A stretch of 60,459 nt of DNA from Rhizophagus prolifer (GCA_019425655.1 NQWY01025049.1:1-60459), one strand, 5' to 3'; counted from the stretch's first letter, positions 41,987 to 51,486 are shown. Translations and numbers: made by a program. The notes: generated by a model not told the origin, from the sequence alone.

Positions 41987-42375
41987 TGTTTACATTACAA
42001 CAGATTCAAGATGCGCATTCCAACGTAGAAAGCGGAAAAGGATTCCCACAATTCGCAAAAACGATTAGAGAATTAGGCGTTAAAAGTTTGGAAACTTTCG
42101 TAGAAGACGGTTCTACTAATTATTTAGGAAACGACGATTACAAAGTTTCCGCACCACAACAATATGCACCATTATTGATTTACGGAATCCCGAATGCAGA
42201 AAAATTTTTAGCTGACTTACGAAATCATCAACAAGGCGGAACCGACTTTTTCCAATTTTGTAAAGATTGTGCAGATAGCGGTGTTTACAAATGGATTGTT
42301 GATATTGATGCAAAAACATGCACTTATTACACAGAAGCCGGAACAGTTATTTTTGAAGAACAGATCCCGATATAA
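41983..42375 (+). CDS. DUF1398-family protein
   Basis: The 130-residue protein matches the DUF1398 (YbcV-like) layout: HSNVESGKGFPQFAKTIRELGV, TNYLGNDDYKVSAPQQYAPL, DLRNHQQGGTDFFQFCKDCADSGVYKWIVD. The old family name phage envelope protein has no support here. The function is unknown. It overlaps the esterase stop codon by ATGA, so the two are translated in tandem from one message. Confidence 0.85.
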   Translation: MMFTLQQIQDAHSNVESGKGFPQFAKTIRELGVKSLETFVEDGSTNYLGNDDYKVSAPQQYAPLLIYGIPNAEKFLADLRNHQQGGTDFFQFCKDCADSGVYKWIVDIDAKTCTYYTEAGTVIFEEQIPI

Positions 42376-42482
42376 ATAAAAAAGTAATCACAAAGGCAAA
42401 AAAAATCGAATATTTTCCGTTTCCCTAGTGCAGTAAAACATTCTAAAAGAAAATTATTCCTTGTGTCTTTGTGTAAAACTCA

Positions 42483-43031
42483 TCAGTTCAAACTCACATC
42501 TTCAGGCGCATTTGCCCAGAGAAGAAATTCGCCACCGAGATTCTGCATGATTTTTTTCCAGAGATTCTGGTCATTCGGAAGCGTATAGTCCAGATTATAA
42601 ACATCTACAATCGTCCACATTTTTCGTTGGATTTCACTTTCCAGCTGTAAAGGAGACCAACCCGAATATCCGGAAAAAACCTTGATGTCATTAATAGTTA
42701 CAGAACCCTCAACAATCGATGAAACTACAGAATCAATATCTTCAGTAATGTAGAATTCATCATTGATCTCAGAATATTGTTCCGTGATTTTTTCACCTTT
42801 AAGAATGAAGAAAACCTTGTCATTTTCCACAGGTCCACCTTCATAAAGCTCCACCGGAAAACCAAAAATGCTCAAAAGACGCGAACTCATATTCTGATTT
42901 TTTTTATTCAGAATCAAGCCAAAAGCACCATTCTCATTATGATCAATAATAAGCACTACCGAGCGGGAAAATATGTCGCCGGAAGCATCGGGAGTTGATA
43001 TTAAAATTTTACCTTTGTAAGAGTAATTCAT
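42483..43031 (-). CDS. YqgE/AlgH-family protein
   Basis: The 182-residue protein begins with YKGKILISTPDASGDIFSRSVVLIIDHNENGAFGLILNK and has LYEGGPVENDKVFFI and FSGYSGWSPLQLESEI, the standard YqgE/AlgH blocks. The family is conserved and its members bind nucleotides or influence transcription in some bacteria, but no function is settled. It is transcribed alone, 108 bp from the convergent DUF1398 gene. Confidence 0.9.
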   Translation of the reverse strand: MNYSYKGKILISTPDASGDIFSRSVVLIIDHNENGAFGLILNKKNQNMSSRLLSIFGFPVELYEGGPVENDKVFFILKGEKITEQYSEINDEFYITEDIDSVVSSIVEGSVTINDIKVFSGYSGWSPLQLESEIQRKMWTIVDVYNLDYTLPNDQNLWKKIMQNLGGEFLLWANAPEDVSLN

Positions 43032-43137
43032 CTATCAAAGCTATAAAAAAATATTTTTTTTGAAAAAGAATTCAATGAAAATTTAAGTTAAATTGATTCA
43101 GATTCTAATAATTTAACTTCGTCGAATCTTTTGGATT

Positions 43138-43216
43138 GGGGCGCCTTTATCCGCCCTCCGTTCCCGCTTTTTTGTTTTTTAGAAAAACAAAAAGAGCTCC
43201 ACTCAGGTCGGGGCGC
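43138..43216. repeat. Dispersed hairpin repeat, GGGCGCC...GGGGCGC type (copy 2)
   Basis: Same block order as 3299-3377; the centre is a stem GCTTTTTTGTTTTT/AAAAACAAAAAGAGC around TAG. It lies in the 342-bp gap between yqgE and pdxH. The rest of the gap (43255-43345) is a CTTTGCG-type element just before pdxH. Confidence 0.65.
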
Positions 43217-43373
43217 GCTTCGCACAAAGGAAGAGTTGTCATAAATTCAACATATAATTTCCTTTGATGAGCGAAGCGTCTTTGTGACTCTTAAAAACAA
43301 TTAGTGGTTTTTAAAAAACTTTGCGAACTTTGCGTTCAAAGGCTTTAACATTATAAAACATCTCAATCATAAA

Positions 43374-44024
43374 ATGAACAACGAAAACTTACACGATAAA
43401 AGACAAGTCTACGACAAATCTCAGCTTATCGAAAGCGAAGTCAGAGAAAACCCCATCGAACAATTCCGAAATTGGTTTCTGGAGGCTGAAGAAAATCCAC
43501 ATGTTTCCGAAGCTAATGCAATGGCTATTTCCACAGTCGAAGATGACGGTTGCCCTAGAGTCAGAATGGTTTTGCTCAAGTCATATAATTGGGAAGGCTT
43601 TGTTTTTTACACCAATTACGACAGTCGAAAAGGAAAATCGCTTGAGAAAAACCACAAAGCTTGTCTCCATTTTTTCTGGCCAAGCCTGGAAAGACAAATT
43701 ATCATCAAAGCCAATGTTGAAAGAATTGCTGAAAATCTAAGTGACGGCTATTTTCATTCCCGTCCAAAAGGAAGTCAGTTAGGCGCTGTTGTTTCGCCAC
43801 AAAGTCAGGAAATCCCAAATCGAGAATTTTTAGAAAGCAAGTTGAAACGTTTAGAAACCGAATTCGAAAACAAAGAAATTCCAAGACCTGAAAACTGGGG
43901 CGGTTACATTGCAAAACCCTATGAAATCGAATTTTGGCAAGGCCGGCCAAATCGTCTTCACGACAGGATTTTGTATTCTTTAACAAAAGATTTTGAATGG
44001 AAAATTTCAAGATTGGCTCCATAA
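43374..44024 (+). CDS. pdxH: Pyridoxamine 5'-phosphate oxidase
   Basis: The 216-residue protein makes pyridoxal 5'-phosphate from pyridoxamine or pyridoxine phosphate, using FMN and O2. It has the PNPOx core: NAMAISTVEDDGCPRVRMVLLKS, FYTNYDSRKGKSLEKN, and the C-terminal signature FWQGRPNRLHDRILY with the arginine and histidine of the substrate site, then WKISRLAP. PLP is used by HisC, the class-III and the class-IV aminotransferases nearby, though pdxH is not in their operons. It is convergent with hisI. Confidence 0.93.
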   Translation: MNNENLHDKRQVYDKSQLIESEVRENPIEQFRNWFLEAEENPHVSEANAMAISTVEDDGCPRVRMVLLKSYNWEGFVFYTNYDSRKGKSLEKNHKACLHFFWPSLERQIIIKANVERIAENLSDGYFHSRPKGSQLGAVVSPQSQEIPNREFLESKLKRLETEFENKEIPRPENWGGYIAKPYEIEFWQGRPNRLHDRILYSLTKDFEWKISRLAP

Positions 44025-44049
44025 AAATCCAGCTTTTGCTGGATTTTTT
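44023..44049. terminator. Bidirectional terminator between pdxH and hisI
   Basis: AAAAATCCAGC and GCTGGATTTTT pair over 11 bp around TTTT, with T/A flanks on both sides. It ends both the his operon and pdxH. Confidence 0.8.
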
Positions 44050-44635
44050 ATTTACTCCTCGATTTCAGAATTTTCTCAACATCTTCAATCGTGAAGCCTT
44101 TAGCTTTCAACAAAATCAAATAATGATAAATCAAATCTGAAGCTTCATTTAAAAATAATTCGTCATTGTTATCTTTCGCTTCGATAACCAATTCCACGGC
44201 TTCTTCACCTACTTTTTGAGCCACTTTGTTGATGCCTTTTCTGTAAAGTTCATTGGTATAAGAACTTTCATCATTAGTGTCAATCTTTTCAGAAATCTTT
44301 TTTTGCAATTCGTATAAAAAACCTTTGTCATTTTCTTCTGCAAAACAAGTTGTCGTTCCTTTGTGACATGTCGGTCCGAGAGCTTTTGCTTTGATGAGAA
44401 TCGTATCGTTGTCACAGTCTAATTTCCAATCAATCAATTCCAAAAAGTTACCTGACGTTTCGCCTTTTGTCCAAAGTCTATTTTTAGAACGGGAAAAAAA
44501 CGTAACTTTTTTTTCCTCTAAAGTTTTAGTTAAGGCTTCCTGATTCATATAACCAAGCATCAGGACTTTGAGATTAAGGTAATCCTGAATAATCACGGGA
44601 ACTAAGCCTGTGTTTTTATCAAATCGTATGGTCAT
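44048..44635 (-). CDS. hisI: Bifunctional phosphoribosyl-AMP cyclohydrolase/phosphoribosyl-ATP diphosphatase
   Basis: The 195-residue protein does steps 2 and 3 of histidine synthesis. The HisI half (about 1-105) has [37 protein letters not shown] in pieces and the zinc residues in CDND and [12 protein letters not shown]. The HisE half (about 108-195) has [14 protein letters not shown] and the acidic [15 protein letters not shown]. It is the last gene of the operon and overlaps hisF by 4 bp. Confidence 0.93.
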   Translation of the reverse strand: MTIRFDKNTGLVPVIIQDYLNLKVLMLGYMNQEALTKTLEEKKVTFFSRSKNRLWTKGETSGNFLELIDWKLDCDNDTILIKAKALGPTCHKGTTTCFAEENDKGFLYELQKKISEKIDTNDESSYTNELYRKGINKVAQKVGEEAVELVIEAKDNNDELFLNEASDLIYHYLILLKAKGFTIEDVEKILKSRSK

Positions 44636-45384
44636 CTTATCGGTAGATTTTTAGATTTAAGGTAATTTTTAAGTTCCGGAATTTCGATTTCATTGAAGTG
44701 AAAAATACTGGCTGCCAAAGCTCCTGTTGCTTTAGTTTCTGTGAAAACGTCTTCAAAATGCTGCATTGTTCCAGCTCCTCCCGAAGCAATTACAGGAATA
44801 TTGACCAGTTCCGAAAGTTGCTTGGTGATTTCTATCGCAAATCCGGATTTTGTTCCGTCTGTATTCATCGATGTCAGGAGAATTTCGCCAGCCCCAAGAC
44901 TTTCCACTTCTTTTGCCCAGGAAAACAATTCTTTTTCGGTTTCAATTTTTCCGCCGTTGCTGAAGACTTTATTCTGCCTTTTCACAAATTTAGTGTCAAT
45001 TGCGACAACCATACATTGCGAACCAAAGCGTTTGGCGACGTCTGTTATCAGATCAGGATTGGAAATTGCAGCCGAATTAATCGTGATTTTGTCCGCTCCG
45101 TTTTTCAAAAGTTCTTCTACATTTTCCAAAGCATTGATTCCACCGCCAACTGTAAATGGAATATTGATATATTTTGCGATTTCTCTCACCAATGGAATCA
45201 AGGTTTTCCGACGTTCTTCGGTTGCAGAAATATCGAGGAAAACCAATTCGTCTGCGCCTTGTTCAGAATATTTGATGCCCATTTCCACAGGATTTCCAAC
45301 TTCTTTGATATCCAGAAAGTTGATGCCTTTTACTGTTTGTCCGTTTTTGATATCGAGACAAGGGATTATTCTTTTTGCTAACAT
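44632..45384 (-). CDS. hisF: Imidazole glycerol phosphate synthase, cyclase subunit
   Basis: The 250-residue (beta/alpha)8 protein takes ammonia from HisH to make imidazole glycerol phosphate and AICAR. It has [16 protein letters not shown] with the catalytic aspartate at residue 11, FTVGGGI, and a second catalytic aspartate in VAIDTKF near 130, then [11 protein letters not shown]. It overlaps hisA by one base and hisI by four, so the three are translated together. Confidence 0.95.
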   Translation of the reverse strand: MLAKRIIPCLDIKNGQTVKGINFLDIKEVGNPVEMGIKYSEQGADELVFLDISATEERRKTLIPLVREIAKYINIPFTVGGGINALENVEELLKNGADKITINSAAISNPDLITDVAKRFGSQCMVVAIDTKFVKRQNKVFSNGGKIETEKELFSWAKEVESLGAGEILLTSMNTDGTKSGFAIEITKQLSELVNIPVIASGGAGTMQHFEDVFTETKATGALAASIFHFNEIEIPELKNYLKSKNLPIR

Positions 45385-46100
45385 TAGAGAAAAGGTTTTA
45401 AATCGCTAAGTGTAATCCGGTTTTCGTACAACGCTTTGCCGATAATCGCGCCTTCGCAGCTCAAAGATTTTAATTGAACTAAATCGTTAGTAGAAGTAAT
45501 TCCACCAGAAGCAATCAGTTTTACAGTCTGATTTTCATCAATTATTTTTTTATATAAATCGAAAGAAGGGCCTTCCAACATTCCGTCTTTATTGATGTCT
45601 GTCGAAATCACATATCGGATTCCAGATTTGATTTTTTCTTTGATGAAATCACAAATATTAATTTCACTTTCTTCTATCCAACCGGAGACTGCAATTTTTT
45701 CATTTTTGGCGTCGGCCCCCAAAATGATTTTTTCTGAACCATATTTTTCCAAACTGTCTAAAAATAATTCTGGTTTTTTGACAGCAACGCTTCCCAAAGT
45801 CACTTGTTTTGCGCCACTTTCAAAAGCAATTCTGATATCTTTTTCAGACTTTACGCCACCTCCGAAATCGATGATTAAATTGGTTTTGGCTGAGATTTTT
45901 TCTAATGTTTTATAATTGATGATTTGGTTTTGCCTTGCGCCGTCCAAATCGACGAGATGCAGAAAACGGATTCCGTTGTCTTCAAAGTTTTTGGCGACAT
46001 CCAAAACGTTTTTGCTGTAAATTGTTTTCTTGTTGTAATCGCCTTTGGAAAGCCGGACGCATTCTCCGTTGATGATGTCTATTGCTGGGATTATTCTCAT
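45384..46100 (-). CDS. hisA: Phosphoribosylformimino-5-aminoimidazole carboxamide ribotide isomerase
   Basis: The 238-residue (beta/alpha)8 isomerase is a sister of HisF. It has [21 protein letters not shown] with the catalytic aspartate at residue 8, [11 protein letters not shown], and [19 protein letters not shown] with the second aspartate, then [11 protein letters not shown]. The 160-bp gap to hisH upstream contains a 21-bp inverted repeat. It overlaps hisF by one base. Confidence 0.95.
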   Translation of the reverse strand: MRIIPAIDIINGECVRLSKGDYNKKTIYSKNVLDVAKNFEDNGIRFLHLVDLDGARQNQIINYKTLEKISAKTNLIIDFGGGVKSEKDIRIAFESGAKQVTLGSVAVKKPELFLDSLEKYGSEKIILGADAKNEKIAVSGWIEESEINICDFIKEKIKSGIRYVISTDINKDGMLEGPSFDLYKKIIDENQTVKLIASGGITSTNDLVQLKSLSCEGAIIGKALYENRITLSDLKPFL

Positions 46101-46133
46101 TTTCTATTTTGATTTTTAATGATTAAAAAGTTC

Positions 46134-46252
46134 AAACCACAAAAGTCACAAAAGATTTTTTTCATATTTGTTAGATATTCAAAATCTTAAAAAAATCGGT
46201 TTCTTTTGTAAGGTATAATTTTCAGTAGTTGCTTTTGTTCCTTTTGTGGTTT
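46134..46252. repeat. Inverted repeat inside the his operon (hisH-hisA gap)
   Basis: Two 21-base arms (46134-46154 and 46232-46252, ends AAACCACAAAAG and CTTTTGTGGTTT) match at 19 positions around a 77-base loop. It belongs to the CACAAAAG/CTTTTGTG family and may affect read-through from hisH into hisA. Confidence 0.6.
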
Positions 46253-46260
46253 TAAAACAA

Positions 46261-46842
46261 TCATAATTTCAAAAAATTTTCTAATATTTTACTTCCGAAA
46301 ACGCCACTTTTTTCTGGATGAAACTGGACGCCGAAAAAATTGTCTTTTTGCAAAGCTGTGCTGTAAGTTTCGTAATAATCGGTTGTTGCAATCGTATTTT
46401 CATTTTTCTCAGCATAATAACTGTGAACGAGATACATATAACTTTGCTCAGGAACATTTTTGAATAAATCCGATTTCAAATCATAAATCTGATTCCAGCC
46501 AATCTGCGGAACTAACACAGAATCAGGAAATTTCTTCACCGAAACATCAAAAATACCCAAAGCTTTGGTGCCGCTTTCCTCCGAATATTTACAGAGCAAT
46601 TGCATCCCAAGACAGATTCCCAAAAGTGGTTGTTTTAATTCAGGAATCAGTAAGTCCAGGCCAGTTTTTTTCAGAGAATCCATTGCAAAATACGCTTCTC
46701 CAACACCTGGAAATATCACTTTGTCAGCTTTGGAAATCTCGTCTGGATTGCTGGTTAATTTTGCTGAAAATCCTAATCTTTCTATCGCAAACAGAAGACT
46801 TTGCACATTTCCTGCTTTATAATCTATGATGACTGTTTTCAT
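46261..46842 (-). CDS. hisH: Imidazole glycerol phosphate synthase, glutaminase subunit
   Basis: The 193-residue class-I glutamine amidotransferase feeds ammonia to HisF. It has VIIDYKAGNVQSL at the start, the oxyanion and nucleophile loop PLLGICLGMQLL, and the His-Glu pair in GVQFHPEKSG. The ATG at 46842 fits the family; an in-frame ATG six codons earlier gives an unlikely extension. It lies 54 bp after hisB and 160 bp before hisA. Confidence 0.94.
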   Translation of the reverse strand: MKTVIIDYKAGNVQSLLFAIERLGFSAKLTSNPDEISKADKVIFPGVGEAYFAMDSLKKTGLDLLIPELKQPLLGICLGMQLLCKYSEESGTKALGIFDVSVKKFPDSVLVPQIGWNQIYDLKSDLFKNVPEQSYMYLVHSYYAEKNENTIATTDYYETYSTALQKDNFFGVQFHPEKSGVFGSKILENFLKL

Positions 46843-46896
46843 ATTTTTTAATTTTGTCAAAATCTATTATCTATCTGTCTGTCATCTATTGGTCTA

Positions 46897-48030
46897 TTAC
46901 AACATTCCTTTTGTTGATGGTAAAATCATTTTGTCCGAATCACGTTTTACTGCTGATTTTAAACACTTTGCAAAAGCCTTGAAAATCGATTCAATTTTGT
47001 GATGTTCATTATCGCCTTCGGCTTTGATATTGAGATTCGCTTTCGCCGAATCTGAAAAAGATTTGAAGAAATGGAAGAACATTTCGGTAGGCATTTTTCC
47101 AATCATTTCACGCTTAAACTCTGCATCCCAAACCATCCAGTTTCGACCGCCAAAATCCAATACAACTTGTGCTAGACAATCGTCCATCGGCAAAACAAAA
47201 GCGTAACGTTCGATTCCCAATTTGTTTCCTAAAGCCTGATTAAATGCTTCGCCAAGTGCAATTCCTGTGTCCTCAATTGTGTGATGTTCATCAACATCCA
47301 AATCGCCGTTAGCCTTGATTTCCAAATCCATTTGGCCGTGCTTCGCAATTTGGTCCAGCATATGGTCGAAGAAAACAATTCCAGTATCGATGCTGGATTT
47401 TCCTGTTCCGTCAAGATTTAGCTTGATTTTGATTTTAGTTTCGTTGGTATTTCTGATAATTTCCGAAGTTCTGTTTTTGAGTTTCAGAAATTCATAAATA
47501 GCTTTCCACGAAGTCGTTTTTAGAGCAATAACATTTTCCAAATCATCATTTTCTAAAATCTCGTCAGCTCCAAGACTTTCATCATTATTAATGAAAATCG
47601 CTTTTGAGCCGAGATTTTTTGCCAATTTCACGTCCGTAATTCTGTCGCCAATCACGAATGAATTTTCCAAATCGTAACTATCTTTATCAAAATATCTCGT
47701 CAATAGACCTATATTCGGTTTTCTGGTTGGCGCATTATCTTTGGCGAATGTTTTATCTATGAAAATATCTTCGAATTTAATACCTTCACTTTCAAAGGTT
47801 TCGATAATGAAATTTTGAACTGGCCAGAAGTTTTCTTCCGGATGAGAAGCTGTTCCTAAACCGTCCTGGTTCGTTACCATTACCAATTCATAATCTAATT
47901 CTTTGGCGATTTTTGAAAGATAAGTGAAAACTTGCGGATAGAATTTCAGTTTCTGAAAAGAATCAACCTGATAATCTTCCGGTTCTAAAACCAAAGTTCC
48001 GTCGCGGTCTATAAATAACAATTTTTTCAT
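46897..48030 (-). CDS. hisB: Bifunctional histidinol-phosphatase/imidazoleglycerol-phosphate dehydratase
   Basis: The 377-residue fusion starts with a HAD-type phosphatase (about 1-165; [46 protein letters not shown]) and ends with the dehydratase (about 185-377), which has [17 protein letters not shown] and [16 protein letters not shown] for manganese binding. It does steps 6 and 8 of the pathway. The 98-bp gap to hisC carries a dispersed GTCACACTGAGCGGAGTCGA motif. Confidence 0.95.
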   Translation of the reverse strand: MKKLLFIDRDGTLVLEPEDYQVDSFQKLKFYPQVFTYLSKIAKELDYELVMVTNQDGLGTASHPEENFWPVQNFIIETFESEGIKFEDIFIDKTFAKDNAPTRKPNIGLLTRYFDKDSYDLENSFVIGDRITDVKLAKNLGSKAIFINNDESLGADEILENDDLENVIALKTTSWKAIYEFLKLKNRTSEIIRNTNETKIKIKLNLDGTGKSSIDTGIVFFDHMLDQIAKHGQMDLEIKANGDLDVDEHHTIEDTGIALGEAFNQALGNKLGIERYAFVLPMDDCLAQVVLDFGGRNWMVWDAEFKREMIGKMPTEMFFHFFKSFSDSAKANLNIKAEGDNEHHKIESIFKAFAKCLKSAVKRDSDKMILPSTKGML

Positions 48031-48128
48031 TTTTTTATGGACTTTTTATTTTTACTAAGGCTTCGAGAGCCTCAGCCTGACAGCGTTTAATAAACAATGT
48101 CACACTGAGCGGAGTCGAAGTGTCTGTT
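48031..48128. repeat. Dispersed motif GTCACACTGAGCGGAGTCGA in the hisC-hisB gap
   Basis: The gap holds GGCTTCGAGAGCCTCAGCCT and GTCACACTGAGCGGAGTCGA, the sort of short element also seen at 26011-26030 (GAGGCTCTCGAAG) and 37918-37938 (CTGAGCTTGTCGAAG). Confidence 0.5.
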
Positions 48129-49163
48129 TTAGTTATTAATATTTTGAAGAGCTTGTATCAATTTTTCATTTTCTTCAGGAGAACCGATAGTAATTCTCAA
48201 ACAGTTTTTAATTACAGAGTTTCGGTTTCTGATAATCACATTTTTATTAACTAATTCCTGATAAACTGAATCTGCATTTTCTACTTCAATCAAAATAAAA
48301 TTGGCGTCGGAAGGAAATGTTTTTTTTACCAAATTGATTTTTTTTAGACTTTCAATTAGATTCTTTTTCTCTTTCAGAATGATTTTGATATTTTCTGAAA
48401 CCTGATTAATTTTTTCATTACTAAGTGTGTTTAGAATCGTATCCTGATTGAGCTGACTGATATTGTAAGGAGGTTTCACTTTATTATAAAATTTGATAAT
48501 TTCTTCAGAAGCATAAGCAATTCCAACCCGTACAGAAGCCATTGCCCAAGCTTTACTGAACGTTTGGCTCACGATAAGATTCGGATAATTTTTGATTTGA
48601 TTCCTGAAACTTTCTTCTGGACTGAAATCGCTATAAGCTTCGTCAATGAAAACAATTCCGTTAAAATTTTCAAGAATATATTTAATATTTTTAATCGAAT
48701 TTCCAGTTGGATTATTAGGCGAACAAATGAAGATAATTTTCAGATTTTCATCTTTTAAATATGGCTTTAAAGTTTCTAAATTGATTTGAAAATCATCATT
48801 TAAATCAAGATTGATCGATTCCACATCATTAATATTTGCAGAAACCTTATACATCCCATAAGTTGGCGAAAATGTCAAAACCTTATCTTTTTTCGGTTCA
48901 CAAAATATCCGGAAAGCCAAATCAATCACTTCATCGCTCCCATTTCCTAAGAAAATATTTTCAGTTGGGATTTGATTTATCTCACTTAATTTCTGTTTTA
49001 CTTTGCTCTGATAAGGGTCAGGATAACGATTCAGTTCTCCGAAAGGATTTTCGTTCGCATCCAGAAAAATACCGTTTTCACCTTTGAATTCATCTCTTGC
49101 GGAAGAATATGCTTCAAGATTCAGGATATTTTTTCTGACTAATTTTTGAATATCAACTTTCAT
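48129..49163 (-). CDS. hisC: Histidinol-phosphate aminotransferase
   Basis: The 344-residue fold-type-I PLP enzyme moves an amino group from glutamate to imidazole acetol phosphate. It has FLDANENPFGELNRYPDPYQ, GNGSDEVIDL, CSPNNPTGN, FIDEAYSDFS and the PLP lysine in SQTFSKAWAMASVRVGIA. The gene overlaps hisD by 11 bp. Confidence 0.94.
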   Translation of the reverse strand: MKVDIQKLVRKNILNLEAYSSARDEFKGENGIFLDANENPFGELNRYPDPYQSKVKQKLSEINQIPTENIFLGNGSDEVIDLAFRIFCEPKKDKVLTFSPTYGMYKVSANINDVESINLDLNDDFQINLETLKPYLKDENLKIIFICSPNNPTGNSIKNIKYILENFNGIVFIDEAYSDFSPEESFRNQIKNYPNLIVSQTFSKAWAMASVRVGIAYASEEIIKFYNKVKPPYNISQLNQDTILNTLSNEKINQVSENIKIILKEKKNLIESLKKINLVKKTFPSDANFILIEVENADSVYQELVNKNVIIRNRNSVIKNCLRITIGSPEENEKLIQALQNINN

Positions 49164-50448
49164 TTTCTAAATATTTTAATCTTACCGAAACGGCATTTTT
49201 ATGAGCCATCAACTCTTCGGCTTCCGCCATTAACTCAATGGTTTTTCCAATGTTTTGAATTCCTTTTTTTGTGATATTCTGAAATGTGATTTTCTTCACA
49301 AAACTGTCCAGAGAAACACCGCTGTAATTTTTAGCAAAACCGTTGGTTGGCAAGGTGTGGTTGGTTCCGGAAGCATAATCACCTGCACTTTCCGGACTGT
49401 AATTTCCAAGAAATACTGAGCCTGCGTTCTTGATTTTATCAGTGAAATTTTCTGCGTTTTCGACAGCTAAAATCAAATGTTCCGGCGCATAAATATTTGA
49501 AAATTGAATGGCTTCATCAATAGAACTCAACAAAATAGATTTGCTATTTTGTAATGCGATTTCTGCGATTTCTTTTCTTGGTAAATCCGTTAGTTGTTTC
49601 TTAATTTCAATATTAATTTCATTAATAATTTTCTCAGAATTACTTAATAAAATCACTTGAGAATCTGTTCCGTGTTCGGCTTGAGAAAGCAAATCTGCTG
49701 CAACAAAATCCGGAACAGAACTTTCATCTGCAATGACCAAAACCTCACTTGGACCAGCAGGAATGTCGATGGCAAGATTATAATTCAGAGCCAGCTGTTT
49801 GGCCGAAGTCACATATTGATTCCCAGGTCCAAAAATCTTATCAACTTTCGGAATCGTTTCTGTTCCAAAAGTCAAACCTGCAATTGCTTGACTTCCTCCA
49901 ACTTTGAAAATGTTTTTAATTCCAATTAAGTTTGCGGTGAACAAAATTGTAGGATTGATTTTTCCATCCATATCAGGTGGAGAACAAAGCGCAATATTTT
50001 GACAACCTGCGATGTTTGCCGGAATTCCTAACATCAAAACTGTGGAGAATAAAGGCGCAGTTCCTCCTGGAATATAAATCCCAATACTTTCAATTACGCG
50101 ACTTTCTCGCCAGCAAAAAGCACCTTTGGTTGTCTCGATGATTTTTTTCTCTTCCTGTTGGGAATTGTGAAATTTTCTGATATTCTCGGAAGCAATTTTG
50201 ATGGCTGATTTTAGTTCATCAGAAACTGATTGCTCTGCTTCAATGATTTCTGATTCAGAGACTTTTAAATCTTCAAGAGAAACTTTATCAAATTTTTCTG
50301 TGTAGAATTTCAATGCTTTATCTCTCTTTTTTTCAACTTCAGAAAAAACTTCTTTAATTTGACTTTCAAGATTTTCTTGATTTTGCAAAGGTCTTTCGCA
50401 AAGTGATTTCCATTCGTAAACTGGTGGGTATTTATATTGCCTAATCAT
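49153..50448 (-). CDS. hisD: Histidinol dehydrogenase
   Basis: The 431-residue zinc enzyme oxidises histidinol to histidine with two NAD+. It has IGIYIPGGTAPLFSTVLMLG, FGPGNQYVTSAKQLA, IDIPAGPSEVLVIAD, the catalytic Glu-His in YAPEHLILAVENAE, the metal region LSQAEHGTDSQ, and HTLPTNGFAKNYSGVSLDSF. It overlaps hisG by four bases (ATGA) and hisC by 11. Confidence 0.95.
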   Translation of the reverse strand: MIRQYKYPPVYEWKSLCERPLQNQENLESQIKEVFSEVEKKRDKALKFYTEKFDKVSLEDLKVSESEIIEAEQSVSDELKSAIKIASENIRKFHNSQQEEKKIIETTKGAFCWRESRVIESIGIYIPGGTAPLFSTVLMLGIPANIAGCQNIALCSPPDMDGKINPTILFTANLIGIKNIFKVGGSQAIAGLTFGTETIPKVDKIFGPGNQYVTSAKQLALNYNLAIDIPAGPSEVLVIADESSVPDFVAADLLSQAEHGTDSQVILLSNSEKIINEINIEIKKQLTDLPRKEIAEIALQNSKSILLSSIDEAIQFSNIYAPEHLILAVENAENFTDKIKNAGSVFLGNYSPESAGDYASGTNHTLPTNGFAKNYSGVSLDSFVKKITFQNITKKGIQNIGKTIELMAEAEELMAHKNAVSVRLKYLENES

Positions 50449-51302
50449 AATATCATTTTTTCAATTTCTAAAACTAAAATTCCCTGTGCGCCTTCATTTT
50501 TCAGATTCTCAATCACTTCCCAAAATTGATCTTCTTTGATGACTGAATGAATGGATGACCAACCACTTTCGGCTAAAGGAAGAATAGTTGGCGATTTCAT
50601 TCCGGGTAAAAGATTGATAATTTTTTCAAGATTCTGATTAGGAGCATTTAAAAGAATATACTTGCTTTCGGAAGCTTCTTTTACAGCATTGATTCTGAAC
50701 AAAAGTTTATTTAAAATCTCCAGATTTTCATTAGATAGATTCTCATTGGAAATCAAAACGGCCTCACTTTCCAGAACAGTTTCAACTTCTTTCAAACCAT
50801 TAGTCAGTAGAGTAGAACCGGTACTGATGATGTCAAAAATTCCGTCGGAAAGTCCGATTCCAGGTGCGATTTCTACACTTCCACCAATCTTTTCGATTTG
50901 TGCATTGATGTTATTTTCTTGGAAATAGTTTGAAAGAATCTCTGGATAAGAAGTTGCTACTTTTTTATTTTCGAAATATGGGATTCCGTTATAATTTTCT
51001 TCTTTCGGAATTGCCAGAGACAATCTGCATTGGGCAAATCCAAGCTTTTGAACAATTTCAATATTTTTCTTTTGTTCCAAAACTTCATTCAGACCGATAA
51101 TTCCGATATCAGCAACACCTTGCTCTACATATTGCGGAATATCATCATCACGAAGAAATAAGATTTCTAATGGAAAATTAGTGGAAACAGCCTTTAGTTT
51201 TCTGGTTCCGTTGGAGATTTTGATGCCACATTCTTCCAGCAGTTTCAGAGACTTTTCGCTCAGTCTTCCATTTTTTTGTATGGCTAATTTTAGTTTACTC
51301 AT
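50445..51302 (-). CDS. hisG: ATP phosphoribosyltransferase, long form
   Basis: The 285-residue enzyme starts histidine synthesis by joining ATP and PRPP. It has KLKLAIQKNGRLSEKSLKLLEECG, GVADIGIIGLNEVLE, and ISTGSTLLTNGLKEVETVLESEAVLI in pieces, with the PRPP loop. The last 75 residues form the regulatory ACT-like domain of the long form, which is inhibited by histidine and needs no HisZ. The ATG at 51302 matches the family start. The upstream leader encodes a histidine-rich peptide and an attenuator. Confidence 0.95.
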   Translation of the reverse strand: MSKLKLAIQKNGRLSEKSLKLLEECGIKISNGTRKLKAVSTNFPLEILFLRDDDIPQYVEQGVADIGIIGLNEVLEQKKNIEIVQKLGFAQCRLSLAIPKEENYNGIPYFENKKVATSYPEILSNYFQENNINAQIEKIGGSVEIAPGIGLSDGIFDIISTGSTLLTNGLKEVETVLESEAVLISNENLSNENLEILNKLLFRINAVKEASESKYILLNAPNQNLEKIINLLPGMKSPTILPLAESGWSSIHSVIKEDQFWEVIENLKNEGAQGILVLEIEKMIL

Positions 51303-51350
51303 TTTTGATTTTATAGATAAGGTCTGAGTAAACAACAAGGAAAATTGGAA

Positions 51351-51381
51351 AACAAAAAACCGCCTGATTACTCAGACGGTT
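51351..51381 (-). terminator. Attenuator terminator of the his operon
   Basis: On the minus strand AACCGTCTGA and TCAGGCGGTT pair over 10 bp (one G-U) around GTAA, followed by a T run. It ends 48 bp before the hisG start codon. Its 3' arm sequence TCAGGCGG occurs again inside the leader reading frame. Confidence 0.85.
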
Positions 51382-51409
51382 AATATTATTTTGAAGTTAT
51401 GACATACCA

Positions 51410-51466
51410 TTACCTTCCCGCCTGAACGTGAGAATGGTGATGATGATGCATAAGTTGTATAGACAT
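51410..51466 (-). CDS. hisL: His operon leader peptide with five consecutive histidines
   Basis: The small frame encodes MSIQLMHHHHHSHVQAGR, 18 residues with six histidines, five in a row. It lies between the -7 box and the attenuator terminator, the usual layout of a his leader. When charged tRNA-His is scarce, the ribosome would stall on the histidine run. When charging is normal it would continue to the stop, covering TCAGGCGG (51418-51425). The frame is too short for ordinary gene callers. It was found by reading the upstream region of hisG. Confidence 0.88.
   Translation of the reverse strand: MSIQLMHHHHHSHVQAGR
51418..51425 (-). promoter_or_regulatory. Antiterminator arm within the his leader
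   Basis: The minus-strand octamer TCAGGCGG is identical to the 3' arm of the attenuator (51360-51367) and so can pair with the attenuator's 5' arm CCGTCTGA (51372-51379) instead. Ribosome position on hisL would decide which structure forms. Confidence 0.75.
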
Positions 51467-51486
51467 TTCTTGCTTTTTTGTTGGGA

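Noticed and set aside
41983-42375. DUF1398 protein as a phage remnant
   Set aside because: The old family label mentions a phage envelope protein, but the gene is intact, overlaps an esterase gene and has no viral neighbours.
44698-45409. Two long plus-strand frames opposite hisF
   Set aside because: They are antisense shadows of hisF; residue make-up is atypical and the minus-strand gene is certain.
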